Below are positions 8,931 through 16,832 of a stretch of 64,000 bases of DNA, one piece after another. The stretch comes from Streptomyces roseus (GTDB taxonomy: Bacteria > Actinomycetota > Actinomycetes > Streptomycetales > Streptomycetaceae). The translations under genes were made by a program, and so were the position numbers. Within the stretch, counting starts at the first letter, position 1. Each line of letters opens with the position of its first letter. Under the pieces are notes generated by a model. It saw nothing but the letters and a program-made list of their open reading frames with translations. It had not been told where the DNA came from and made no database searches. The DNA lies in NCBI RefSeq assembly GCF_001044425.1, contig NZ_LFML01000131.1, positions 58,228-122,227 on the forward strand, written 5' to 3'.

Positions 8931-11291
8931 ATGTCTCCCATACCCGAAGGCACCCCAGGGCCGTCGAAGGCCCGAAGGCGGCGCACCGTGCGCCTCCGTA
9001 CGATGCTCATCTGGCTCGCGGTCGTGCCCACCGTGGCCATGGGCGCCCAGGTGGCGGTGACCGCCGAACGGCTGCTGACACAGGCCGACCACCTGCGCGG
9101 AGACCTGGCGGCCAGCAAGCGGATCGGCGAGCCGCTGTTCCGGCTCATGGTCGAGCTCCAGGCCGAACGGAAGACGACCGCGGCGCGGTGGGCGGGCGCC
9201 CCGGTCCGGGACGGCGACCTGCGCGACCGCAGGGCGGCCACCGACAAGGCCGTGGCCGAATTCCGACGCCTGTCGGCGCAATCCGACAGCCCGCCGGTCC
9301 CCGGGCAGACCGCCGAACACATACAGGACGTCAAGGACCGCCTCGACCAGCTGGGCGCCTTCCGCTCGCGCGCGGACGCCCACAGCGGCGTCGCCGCGCA
9401 GACGATGACGTACTACGACGGCGTCATCGACGGGATCACCGGCCTCTACCAAGGGGCCTTCGCCCACGCCGAGGACGCCGGCCTCCTCCAGGAGACCCGC
9501 CCGGTCGTCGCCATGCTCTCCGCGTCCGAGATGCTGGCCCGCCAGGACACGATCCTCACGCTGGCCGGACCGTCCCGCGAGCTGACGCCCACCGCCTTCG
9601 GCGAGTTCCTGAGCGACGCCGGCGCGCACCGGCACCTGTACGACACCTGGGTGGTCCCGTACCTGCCGCCCGCGGAGAAGCAGACGTACGAGGGGATCAC
9701 CTCCTCGGCCGCCTGGAAGACGAAGCTCCGCGTCGAGACGGCGGTCATCGCCCAGCACAAGATCACCGATTCCGGGATGAAACTGCCGGCCGAGGTCAAC
9801 GACTGGTCGGCGGCGTACCCCGTCTTCTCGGGGCAGCTGGCGGAGCTGGGCAACCAGCGCTCGCGCGACCTGCTGGCGCACGCCGACGAGGCGGCCGCCG
9901 AGCTGGAGGCCGAGGTCTACTGGCTGGTCGGCGGCAGCGCCGGAGCGCTGCTCCTGGTGGTCGCCGTCGTCGTGATCACCACCCGCTCGGTCCTGCGCCG
10001 CCTGCGGCGGCTGCACGAGCGCACCGTGGCCGTCGCCGAGGTCACGCTGCCGGACGTCGTGGCGCGGCTGCACCGCGGCCAGCCCGTCGACGACGCCGCC
10101 CTGCCGGAGGTACGCGGGGACAAGGACGAGGTGGGGCAGATCAACGACGCCTTCGCCCGGGTCGTCGCGGTGTCCGTGGACGGGCACCGCCGGCTCGCGG
10201 CCGAGCGGCACGGCTTCGGCATGTTCGCCTCCGGCATCGCCTCGCGCACCGGGAACCTGGTCAGCCGCCAGCTGAGCCTCACCGAGGACATCCAGGACGC
10301 CTTCGGGCACGACGAGGCGCTGCTCGCCGAGTTGATGCGGTCCGACCAGCTCACGGTCGGCATGCGGCGGCAGGTCGAGAACCTGCTCATCCTGTCCGGC
10401 GGCGAGGTGCCCGACCCGCACACCGAGCCGATGCGGGTCGCCGACCTGCTGCGCGAGGCGGCGGCGGAGGTCGAGGACTTCCGGCGGATCGAGCGGTACG
10501 CGCTGGACGAGGCCAGCGTGGAACCCAGCGTGATCAGCCAGATCAGCCACCTGCTGGCGGAGCTGCTCGACAACGCCACCCGCTTCTCCCCGCCGCGGTC
10601 GAAGGTGGTCATCCGGGCCGAACTGGTCGCGGACGGCCTGTCGGTGGAGATCGAGGACCGCGGGCCGCGCGTGGGCGAGTCCGGCTACGAGGAGATGAAC
10701 CGGCGCCTGCACTCGGCCCCGCCCTACTCCGAACTCGCCGAGAACGCGCACCGGCTGGGCCTGTTCGTGGTCGGTCACCTGGCCGAGCAGCTGGGGGCCA
10801 AGGTCACGCTGCGGCGTTCGGTGTACGGAGGGACCTCGGCGGTCGTCGTACTGCCGGGCGACCTGCTGGCGCGGACGGCCGCTCCGGCGGCATCCGTGAC
10901 CCCCGCGGCGTCCGTGACTTCGGCGGCCTCCGCCCGCGAGTCCGCCGCGGTACCGGAGTCCGCGCCCGCGCCCGTCGCCGCCCCCGTACGGCGGGCCGCA
11001 CCCGAGGCGGCCCCGGACCGGGTGGCAGCTCCCGAGCGGCCGGCGCCGGCACTCGCGCAGCGCACGCCCGCGCTCCGGCCCACGACCGGGGGAGGCGGCG
11101 GCCGTCCGGTCCTCCCGGAGCGCGTCCCGCAGACGCACATGACCAGCCAACTGCGCGCGCCGCGAGCGCCGGAGCCGGAGCCGGGCCCCGGTCCGGACAC
11201 CCCCGAAGAGGTCGCCGACGCCTGGGCGGACTACGAAGAGGGGACGCAGAAGGTGGAAGCCGAGATCAGACAGGAACAGGATCAGCGATGA
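8931..11291 (+). CDS. cvnA: Conservon sensor kinase-like protein CvnA
   Basis: A 786-residue membrane protein starting at ATG 8931 (GAGG SD). TM1 is at about 21-42, an extracytoplasmic region follows to about 325 (nitrate/nitrite-sensor-like helical domain), TM2 is at about 328-350, then a HAMP-like linker and a kinase module with N-box LLDNATRFSPP near 545 and G-box residues RLGLFVVGHLAEQLGAK. The C-terminal 170 residues are a Pro/Ala-rich tail. In the kinase module the segment reads SDQLTVGMRR, where family members as I remember them have LDHLATRMRR. The candidate phospho-acceptor His is therefore Gln. It is the first of four overlapping conservon genes and probably sets the state of the CvnD GTPase at the membrane. 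Confidence 0.93.
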   Translation: MSPIPEGTPGPSKARRRRTVRLRTMLIWLAVVPTVAMGAQVAVTAERLLTQADHLRGDLAASKRIGEPLFRLMVELQAERKTTAARWAGAPVRDGDLRDRRAATDKAVAEFRRLSAQSDSPPVPGQTAEHIQDVKDRLDQLGAFRSRADAHSGVAAQTMTYYDGVIDGITGLYQGAFAHAEDAGLLQETRPVVAMLSASEMLARQDTILTLAGPSRELTPTAFGEFLSDAGAHRHLYDTWVVPYLPPAEKQTYEGITSSAAWKTKLRVETAVIAQHKITDSGMKLPAEVNDWSAAYPVFSGQLAELGNQRSRDLLAHADEAAAELEAEVYWLVGGSAGALLLVVAVVVITTRSVLRRLRRLHERTVAVAEVTLPDVVARLHRGQPVDDAALPEVRGDKDEVGQINDAFARVVAVSVDGHRRLAAERHGFGMFASGIASRTGNLVSRQLSLTEDIQDAFGHDEALLAELMRSDQLTVGMRRQVENLLILSGGEVPDPHTEPMRVADLLREAAAEVEDFRRIERYALDEASVEPSVISQISHLLAELLDNATRFSPPRSKVVIRAELVADGLSVEIEDRGPRVGESGYEEMNRRLHSAPPYSELAENAHRLGLFVVGHLAEQLGAKVTLRRSVYGGTSAVVVLPGDLLARTAAPAASVTPAASVTSAASARESAAVPESAPAPVAAPVRRAAPEAAPDRVAAPERPAPALAQRTPALRPTTGGGGGRPVLPERVPQTHMTSQLRAPRAPEPEPGPGPDTPEEVADAWADYEEGTQKVEAEIRQEQDQR

Positions 11292-11707
11292 CGACGACCC
11301 CCAACTCCGCGACCTCCAGCGAGATGATCTTCAGCATCCTGGACAACCATCTCAGCCGGATCGCCGGCGTCCAGGGAGCCGTACTCCTGTCCAACGACGG
11401 GATCCCGCTCACCGCCTACCTGCTGGACCGGGACCAGTCGGAACGCATGGCGGCCGCGGCCTCCGGGATCGCCGCCACGATGAAGGCGATATCCCGGGAG
11501 ATCGACGGCGGCCGCGTGATCCGCCAGCTGGTGGAGATGGACGACCGGTACCTCTGCGTCGTCGGGTGCGGTGAGGGCAGCACGCTCCTCGTCGTCACCT
11601 CCCGCAAGGCCAGGCTCGGCGAGCTGGGCGGGGAAGCGGTGCGAACCGCCCAGGCGCTCGGCGAATGGCTGGGCACGCCCGAGCGTCCCCAGGCGCCGAA
11701 GCCGTAA
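11288..11707 (+). CDS. cvnB: Roadblock/LC7 family protein CvnB
   Basis: A 139-residue roadblock/LC7 (MglB-like) protein of the conservon. Its start ATG overlaps the cvnA stop as ATGA. The segment ILDNHLSRIAGVQGAVLLSN, followed by DGIPLTAY at about residues 17-45, is the characteristic start of the domain, and later strands read YLCVVGCGEGSTLLVV. MglB-like proteins act as dimeric partners or GTPase-activating proteins for small Ras-like GTPases, here CvnD. The partner is inferred from gene order and from work on other conservons. Confidence 0.95.
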   Translation: MTTTPNSATSSEMIFSILDNHLSRIAGVQGAVLLSNDGIPLTAYLLDRDQSERMAAAASGIAATMKAISREIDGGRVIRQLVEMDDRYLCVVGCGEGSTLLVVTSRKARLGELGGEAVRTAQALGEWLGTPERPQAPKP

Positions 11708-12147
11708 TGCCGGAGCCCGAGATGGCGGATGCCGAGAGACGCGAGGCCCGGACGCCCGGGCCCGTACGGCCCGAGGCGTCGGAGCCGGACGCGCCGCAGC
11801 GCGCCGGCGGCCGCCGTACCCGGCTTTACGCGCTGACGGACGGCCGGACCGCCGCGCCGCAGACGGTGCTCACCATGGACACCACGATCACGGCGGCCGC
11901 CGGCGCGGAGGCCCGCGGCGGCCTGCCCACCGAATGGCGGGCCGTGCTCGCCATGTGCGATCGGCCGGGCGGGCTGGCGGTCGCCGAGATCGCGGCGCGG
12001 ATGCGGATCCGGCTCACCCCGATGACGCTGCTGCTGGGTGAACTCGCGGACCGGGAGCTGATCCACTACCGGCCGCCCCTGCAAGGGGCGGAGACCACCA
12101 ACGTCCACATGCTCATGAGAATCAGGGACAACCTTGCCCGCATTTGA
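11707..12147 (+). CDS. cvnC: DUF742 protein CvnC
   Basis: A 146-residue DUF742 protein. Its start overlaps the cvnB stop by one base (TAATG). After a charged, probably disordered N-terminal 45 residues comes RRTRLYALTDGRTAA, the family hallmark (R[PV]YALTxGRT), then a winged-helix-like core with VLAMCDRPGGLAVAEIAARM and the C-terminal hallmark RIRDNLARI. CvnC proteins accompany CvnB and CvnD in every conservon and probably help assemble the membrane complex. Their biochemical role is not established. Confidence 0.95.
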   Translation: MPEPEMADAERREARTPGPVRPEASEPDAPQRAGGRRTRLYALTDGRTAAPQTVLTMDTTITAAAGAEARGGLPTEWRAVLAMCDRPGGLAVAEIAARMRIRLTPMTLLLGELADRELIHYRPPLQGAETTNVHMLMRIRDNLARI

Positions 12148-12733
12148 TGGAAACGACCCGTCCGCAGCCGCCGCCGGACAGGTGGCGCCTGTCAAGATCC
12201 TCATAGCGGGAGGCTTCGGCGTCGGCAAGACGACCCTGGTCGAGACGATCTCCGAGATCGAACCGCTGCGGACCGAGGAACGGCTGACCGCGGCCGGAGT
12301 GGGCGTCGACGACCTCGACGGCATCGAGTCCAAGGCCGTCACCACCGTCGCCATGGACTTCGGCCGGCTCACCCTCGCCGACGCGGGCGTCGTCCTCTAC
12401 CTGTTCGGCACGCCGGGCCAGGAGCGGTTCTGGTTCATGTGGGACGACTTGCTGGCCGGAGCCCTCGGCGCGCTCGTCCTCGTCGACACGCGCCGCCTGG
12501 ACCGCAGTTTCCCGGCGATCGACTTCTTCGAGAGCCGCGGGCTGCCGTTCGTGGTGGGCGCGAACTGCTTCCACGGCGAACAGCCCTACACGGCCGAGGA
12601 GATCGCCGCCGCGCTGCACCTGCGCGATCCGGCAACGCCCGTCCTCCTGCTCGACGCCCGCGCCCGCGCCGATGCCCGCGACGCGCTCCTGGCCCTCCTC
12701 GACGTGCTCATCGGTTCGGCGGACGCGGCGTAA
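12134..12733 (+). CDS. cvnD: Small Ras-like GTPase CvnD
   Basis: A 199-residue GTPase that starts at a TTG at 12134, overlapping cvnC by 14 nt with AGGGA upstream; a GTG at 12182 is an alternative. P-loop GGFGVGKTT at about residues 26-34, switch region TTVAMDFGRL, G3-like FGTPGQERF near 93, and GANCF in place of the usual NKxD G4 motif, as in other conservon GTPases. It cycles between GTP and GDP and is thought to relay the CvnA signal. It ends the four-gene operon and is followed by a strong hairpin. Confidence 0.95.
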   Translation: MPAFDGNDPSAAAAGQVAPVKILIAGGFGVGKTTLVETISEIEPLRTEERLTAAGVGVDDLDGIESKAVTTVAMDFGRLTLADAGVVLYLFGTPGQERFWFMWDDLLAGALGALVLVDTRRLDRSFPAIDFFESRGLPFVVGANCFHGEQPYTAEEIAAALHLRDPATPVLLLDARARADARDALLALLDVLIGSADAA

Positions 12734-12744
12734 CGGGGACCCCC

Positions 12745-12764
12745 GAGGGGCCGGGCGGCCCCTC
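12745..12764. terminator. Hairpin between convergent cvnD and membrane protein gene
   Basis: A perfect 8-bp stem (GAGGGGCC / GGCCCCTC) with a GGGC loop sits in the 40-nt gap between two convergent genes. It can serve both strands. No U tract follows, which is usual in high-GC actinobacteria. Confidence 0.6.
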
Positions 12765-12773
12765 CCGACGGCA

Positions 12774-13922
12774 TCAGGACTGCCCGTCGCCTTCCGGCCG
12801 CTGCGGCCCGGTGGCGGCGGGGGCGGGGCCGGTGGGCGCGGGCGGCGCGGGGGCGGCGGCGAGGTCGGTCAGGATCGCCTCGGCGAGCCCCTCGCGCCGG
12901 ATCCGCTGGTCCACGTAGAGCATGGCGCTCGCCAGGTGGCTGAACCCGATCTGGAAGACCTGGCCGGCCGCCCCGCCGAGGAACAGGAGGACGAGGGCGA
13001 GCACCAGGGAGGCGACGGCCCCCGCCGAGAGCGCGCCATGTTCGGGGAGCCCGTTCAGGGCGGGCATCATCGCGAAAGAGCCGACGAGGTTGAACGGTAT
13101 CTGGGTCGCGTACGAGATTGCCCCCGCCAGCATGACGGAGACGACGGTGTAGCCGAAGATCCGCCACCACTCGCCCCGGACCAGGGCCGTCGAGCGCCGC
13201 AGCGCGGTGACCGGACCCGCGCCCTCCATGACGACCACGGCCGGGGCCAGGCCGAACCGGATGCCGAGCCAGACGGCCGCCGGCGCGGCGGCCAGCATGA
13301 GCAGCGGCAGGATGCCGAGCAGTGCGAGGGAACTCTCCCCGTGACCGGCGGAGAACACGAGCGGCAGCCACACGGCGAGGACGGCGAACACCGGGGAGGC
13401 GGCGATCAGTCCGCTGAGGAACATGGCGCCGGCCACCGCCGGAGCCCGCCGGACGGAGGCCCGCCACAGCGCGCGGAAGGTGGTGGGGCGGCCCGTCACG
13501 GCTTCCTTGAGGACCGCCGGACACAGCGCGGCGATGACCGCCATGCCCAGCACACCGACGGCCATGAGCAGTGCGAACACCACGACGGCCGCGACGACCA
13601 GCGGCACCACGTGCTCCGGCGCCGGATCCTCGCCGAACGGCGGATGGAAGACGGGAGCGAAGTGGCTTCGGACCGAGACCACGGCGATGCCCACCACGAG
13701 GGCCATGACCGGCAGGACGACGGCCTGCACGGCCAGCGCCACACCGGCGAGCGTCTTCCAGTGGCCCCGGATCGTCGCGAACGAGCCGGTGATGATGTCC
13801 CCGAGGGACAGCGGACGCAGGGGTATCACACCGGGCTGAGGCGCCTCCGGCGGCCGGCCTCCCCACTGCGGGGCGCCGCCCCATCCGCCCCCGTGCGCTC
13901 CCGGCCAGCTGTTGTGCGTCAT
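12774..13922 (-). CDS. Polytopic membrane protein (glycerophosphodiester phosphodiesterase membrane-domain type)
   Basis: A 382-residue membrane protein starting at ATG 13922 with GGAG 7 nt upstream; a start at 13985 would add 21 residues without an SD. The first 35 residues are Gly/Trp/Pro-rich (THNSWPGAHGGGWGG). PLSLGDIITGSFATIRGHWK at about 37-56 is the conserved entry of this actinobacterial family, followed by about seven hydrophobic segments, and ending with a Pro/Ala-rich tail. The family resembles the membrane domain attached to some glycerophosphoryl diester phosphodiesterases but has no catalytic part. It is a structural or transport protein of unknown function. Confidence 0.8.
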   Translation of the reverse strand: MTHNSWPGAHGGGWGGAPQWGGRPPEAPQPGVIPLRPLSLGDIITGSFATIRGHWKTLAGVALAVQAVVLPVMALVVGIAVVSVRSHFAPVFHPPFGEDPAPEHVVPLVVAAVVVFALLMAVGVLGMAVIAALCPAVLKEAVTGRPTTFRALWRASVRRAPAVAGAMFLSGLIAASPVFAVLAVWLPLVFSAGHGESSLALLGILPLLMLAAAPAAVWLGIRFGLAPAVVVMEGAGPVTALRRSTALVRGEWWRIFGYTVVSVMLAGAISYATQIPFNLVGSFAMMPALNGLPEHGALSAGAVASLVLALVLLFLGGAAGQVFQIGFSHLASAMLYVDQRIRREGLAEAILTDLAAAPAPPAPTGPAPAATGPQRPEGDGQS

Positions 13923-14070
13923 GCCCGTGCTCCGTATGTTGTCCCCCAGTAGGACGGACAACATATCCCAGCTGGTCAGGGCCATGACAGCACGGTCGCT
14001 GCGCTGCCGGGCGGAGGCTGGGGCGGCGCACGCGCCGCGCGCGGGCCGCGCCCCGGGAAAGCGGATGTTC

Positions 14071-14622
14071 CTACGCGAACGGCACGTTGACGCAGGCGAG
14101 CCGCGCCCCGGCCGTGCCCGCGGTGCCGGCCCCCGTGTGGGTGGCGTGCTCGTGGATCACCACGGAGCGGGCCTGGCCGGGGCGGAACCGCCATGCCTGC
14201 GTGGCGGCCGCGCCGCCGTCGCCGTGCCCGTCGGTGCGGATGTCGAGCCACACCTCGTTGAGCGGGTTGGCGTACGCCGGGTTCGTGGAAGGCTGCTGGG
14301 GATCGTGGGCGTTCTGGTAGTGCGACCCGGAGTCACTCGGCTCGCCGGCGCAGGGCTTCTGGTGCACGTGGGCGCCGAAGGTACGGTTCGCCCCCACGCC
14401 CCGCAACCGCAGCTCGACGTGCGTGCCGTCACCGACCCGCTCGATGACGGTGACCCCGCTGCCGATCGGAACCGCCGCGGCGTCGAAGGTGACCGCCTGC
14501 TGTGCGGGCCGCCCCCGGGCCGCCCGGAACACATCCTCGATCGTCACGTCCTGGCCCGCGACCATGCCCAGGGGCAGGGCGGCGGCCAGGGAGGTGGTGA
14601 GTGCCGAAACGAGGAAGAACAC
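14071..14622 (-). CDS. Superoxide dismutase family protein (Cu/Zn type), secreted
   Basis: A 183-residue exported protein. I start it at the GTG at 14622 because AGAGGAG lies 6 nt upstream and the resulting N-terminus (VFFLVSALTTSLAAALPLG) is a signal peptide; an ATG at 14709 lacks an SD. The copper-binding HVH is present in FGAHVHQKPC, followed by a bridging His in GSHYQN, and the C-terminal HEHATH with flanking SVVIHE matches Cu/Zn SOD. The two cysteines (KPC and LAC) can form the conserved disulfide. The zinc-site Asp is less clear, so catalysis is probable but unproven. It probably detoxifies superoxide outside the cell. Confidence 0.85.
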   Translation of the reverse strand: MFFLVSALTTSLAAALPLGMVAGQDVTIEDVFRAARGRPAQQAVTFDAAAVPIGSGVTVIERVGDGTHVELRLRGVGANRTFGAHVHQKPCAGEPSDSGSHYQNAHDPQQPSTNPAYANPLNEVWLDIRTDGHGDGGAAATQAWRFRPGQARSVVIHEHATHTGAGTAGTAGARLACVNVPFA

Positions 14623-14790
14623 CTTCCGCTCCTCTCGCGCGAGTTCTCGCCGGGGGCTCGCACCGCCCCCGCGTTCCGGCCCTGCGTGGTGCCGGATCGC
14701 CGTGACCATGTTGGCGCACCCGGAGCCCCCGCGCCGGGCGTGTCGGGGGTGTCGGCCCGCTTTTCCCCGATCAGCCGCGTGACGTGCGGC

Positions 14791-15681
14791 TCAGGCGGTC
14801 GTGAGCGGTGCGTGTCGTTCGCTGAGCCGGCGCACGGCCTGCGCGATGCCGGGGTCGGTCGCGGCGCGCAGCGGGGCGACCGGGGTCACGCGGGCGCCGA
14901 TGACGAGGCCCGTCCGGCCGCTCAGCGAGTCGTCGGTGGCGGCGAAGACCGAGGGCTTGGCGGCCACGGAGGCGGGGCCGGAGGTCGAGCGTGCGAACGT
15001 GCGGCGCACCAGGGGCCACATGAGGCGCAGCGCGGGGGAGACGATCTTCGGATCGGCCATGGTGCCGTTGGTCATGTCGGTGGCCGCGCCGCCGGGGTCG
15101 GCGGCGAAGACCGATACGCCCGTGCCGTCCAGCCGGGCGGCCAGATCGAGCGTGTAGGCGAGGTTGGCCAGCTTGGCGCGGCCGTACCAGTGGAAGCCGT
15201 AGTAGCCGCCGGGCGGTTCGACGGAGTCGAAGACCCGCTTGGCGACGCCGACCGCGCCCGAGGTGACGTTGACGACCCTGCTCGGTGCGGCGGCCGTGAG
15301 GGTGGGCAGCAGCAGCTCGGTCAGCAGGTAGGGCGAGAGGTGGTTGACGACGAAGGAGGCCTCGACGCCGCCCAGGTCGTGCCGGTCGGCGAACATCGCG
15401 CCGATGTTGTTGACCAGTACGGTCAGTGGCTCCCCGGAGGCGGCGTGCTCGGTGGCGATCCGGTCGGCGAGCGCGCGTACGGCGTCGAGCGAGGCCAGAT
15501 CGGCGGCCAGGAACCGGGCCGGGTGCGCCGGGCGGGTCGCGTTGACACGCTCGCGCGCGCGGGCGCCCCGGCCGGGGTCGCGTCCGACCATGGTGACCGC
15601 GTATCCGGCGGCGGCCAGTCCCAGCGCCGTCTCCAGGCCGATGCCCGCGGTCGCGGCGGTGACGACAGCAGTCTTTTTCAT
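14791..15681 (-). CDS. Short-chain dehydrogenase/reductase
   Basis: A 296-residue classical SDR starting at ATG 15681. Cofactor motif TAATAGIG (residues 8-15), with Ala in place of the usual first Gly; NNIGA near 92; catalytic Ser in VNVTSGAVG near 140; and catalytic YGRAK near 166. The long C-terminal region is typical of retinol-dehydrogenase/WWOX-like bacterial SDRs that reduce ketones or oxidise alcohols with NAD(P)H. The promoter region carries two GGAT-N5-ATCC palindromes, so it is likely under a dedicated repressor. The substrate is unknown. It is divergent from a methyltransferase gene. Confidence 0.88.
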   Translation of the reverse strand: MKKTAVVTAATAGIGLETALGLAAAGYAVTMVGRDPGRGARARERVNATRPAHPARFLAADLASLDAVRALADRIATEHAASGEPLTVLVNNIGAMFADRHDLGGVEASFVVNHLSPYLLTELLLPTLTAAAPSRVVNVTSGAVGVAKRVFDSVEPPGGYYGFHWYGRAKLANLAYTLDLAARLDGTGVSVFAADPGGAATDMTNGTMADPKIVSPALRLMWPLVRRTFARSTSGPASVAAKPSVFAATDDSLSGRTGLVIGARVTPVAPLRAATDPGIAQAVRRLSERHAPLTTA

Positions 15682-15706
15682 GGTGTGACAACTCCCGGAA
15701 AGTATT

Positions 15707-15759
15707 CGGATACCTCATCCGCTTAGCGCGACCGTAACACACATGTGGATGATGTATCC
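15707..15759. promoter_or_regulatory. Two GGAT-N5-ATCC palindromes upstream of the SDR
   Basis: CGGATACCTCATCCG at 15707-15721 and GGATGATGTATCC at 15747-15759 are palindromes with the same 5-nt spacer. Read in opposite directions they share CGGATAC-C/A-TCATCC, so they are one site in inverted orientation, 39 bp apart centre to centre. They lie 26-78 bp upstream of the SDR start, where a repressor would act. Their spacer is 2 nt shorter than in the RsrR-type sites at 26067, so I do not equate the two. Confidence 0.55.
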
Positions 15760-15860
15760 GTTTGTGGGGTGCCGGGTCCGCGGCAGTCGGCCGAGGGCCG
15801 CGATGAAATGGAGCGGACAGCGCCCGGCGGCTCCGGGCGGCCCGCAGGGAAGGGACCGCG

Positions 15861-16664
15861 ATGCGAGGCACCCCGGGCGATCGCCCGCCCGCCGCCGGCG
15901 GCTACGACGCCGAACTGCGGCGGCACAACGAGGTGCTGCGCCGCGCGGCCGGCGTCGGGCTCCACGACCACGTCCTCGACATCGGCTGCGGCGCCGGGCG
16001 GACCACCCGCGACGCCGCGCGCGCCGCCCGGGCGGGCAGCGCGCTCGGGGTGGACGTCTCGGCGCCGGCCATCGCCCTCGCCCGTGAACGGGCCCGGGCC
16101 GAGGGGCTGGACAACGCCGAGTTCGAGCAGGCGGACGCCCAGGCACACCGCTTCCCGCAGGAGCGTTTCGACCTGGTGATCAGCAGGTTCGGCACGATGT
16201 TCTTCGACGACCCCGGCGCGGCGTTCACCAACATCGGGCGGGCGCTGCGCCCGGACGGACGCCTGGTGATGATGGTCTGGCAGGCCGGCGAGCTCAACGA
16301 GTGGGACGTCACGATCCGCCGGTCCCTCGCCGTGGCCGGTGGGCCGGCGGCCGGCGCCCCCGGCGGACCGGACCCGTTCTCGCTCGCCGACCCGCGGGCC
16401 GTTCGGGAGATCCTGCGGGGCGCGGGATTCACGGACATCTCGTTCACCGACGTGCACGAGGAGGTCCACTACGGTCCGGACGTGGCGGCCGCCCTCGACT
16501 GGGTGCGGGGATTCACGTGCACGAGCGAAGTCCTGAAGCGGCTGGATCCGGCGGCCGCGACGCGCGCCCTGGAGAACCTGCGCGCGGCGCTCGCCGCGCA
16601 CCTGGGCGACGACGGGGTCCGGTTCGACTCCCGCGCCTGGCTCGTCACCGCGCGGCGCTCCTGA
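15861..16664 (+). CDS. Class I SAM-dependent methyltransferase
   Basis: A 267-residue methyltransferase starting at ATG 15861 (AAGGGA SD). SAM motif I is VLDIGCGAGRTT at about residues 38-49, then GVDVSAPAI (motif post-I), ADAQAHRFP, and RFDLVISRFGTMFFDDP (motif IV). It is full length for a UbiE/ubiquinone-type small-molecule methyltransferase. The acceptor cannot be read from sequence. It is divergent from the SDR, and the two share an intergenic region holding the GGAT-N5-ATCC palindromes, so co-regulation is possible. Confidence 0.85.
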   Translation: MRGTPGDRPPAAGGYDAELRRHNEVLRRAAGVGLHDHVLDIGCGAGRTTRDAARAARAGSALGVDVSAPAIALARERARAEGLDNAEFEQADAQAHRFPQERFDLVISRFGTMFFDDPGAAFTNIGRALRPDGRLVMMVWQAGELNEWDVTIRRSLAVAGGPAAGAPGGPDPFSLADPRAVREILRGAGFTDISFTDVHEEVHYGPDVAAALDWVRGFTCTSEVLKRLDPAAATRALENLRAALAAHLGDDGVRFDSRAWLVTARRS

Positions 16665-16832
16665 GTCCCCGTAGCACCAGGGGATGACCTCCGGCTCGCA
16701 CCAGGGGAGGCGTCCGCGTATCACCCAGGAGGTGCCCGGGAAGGAGGAACGATCCTCTGCGGGGCCTCACGGGTGACGGTGAGCCATACCCGGCCCGGCA
16801 TGGTGTCGTAGGGCCGCTCGCCTGACCACCAT

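Noticed and set aside
15707..15759. Treating the SDR promoter palindromes as RsrR operators.
   Set aside because: The spacer between the GGAT and ATCC arms is 5 nt in both copies against 7 nt in the sites next to rsrR, so identity of the regulator is not supported.
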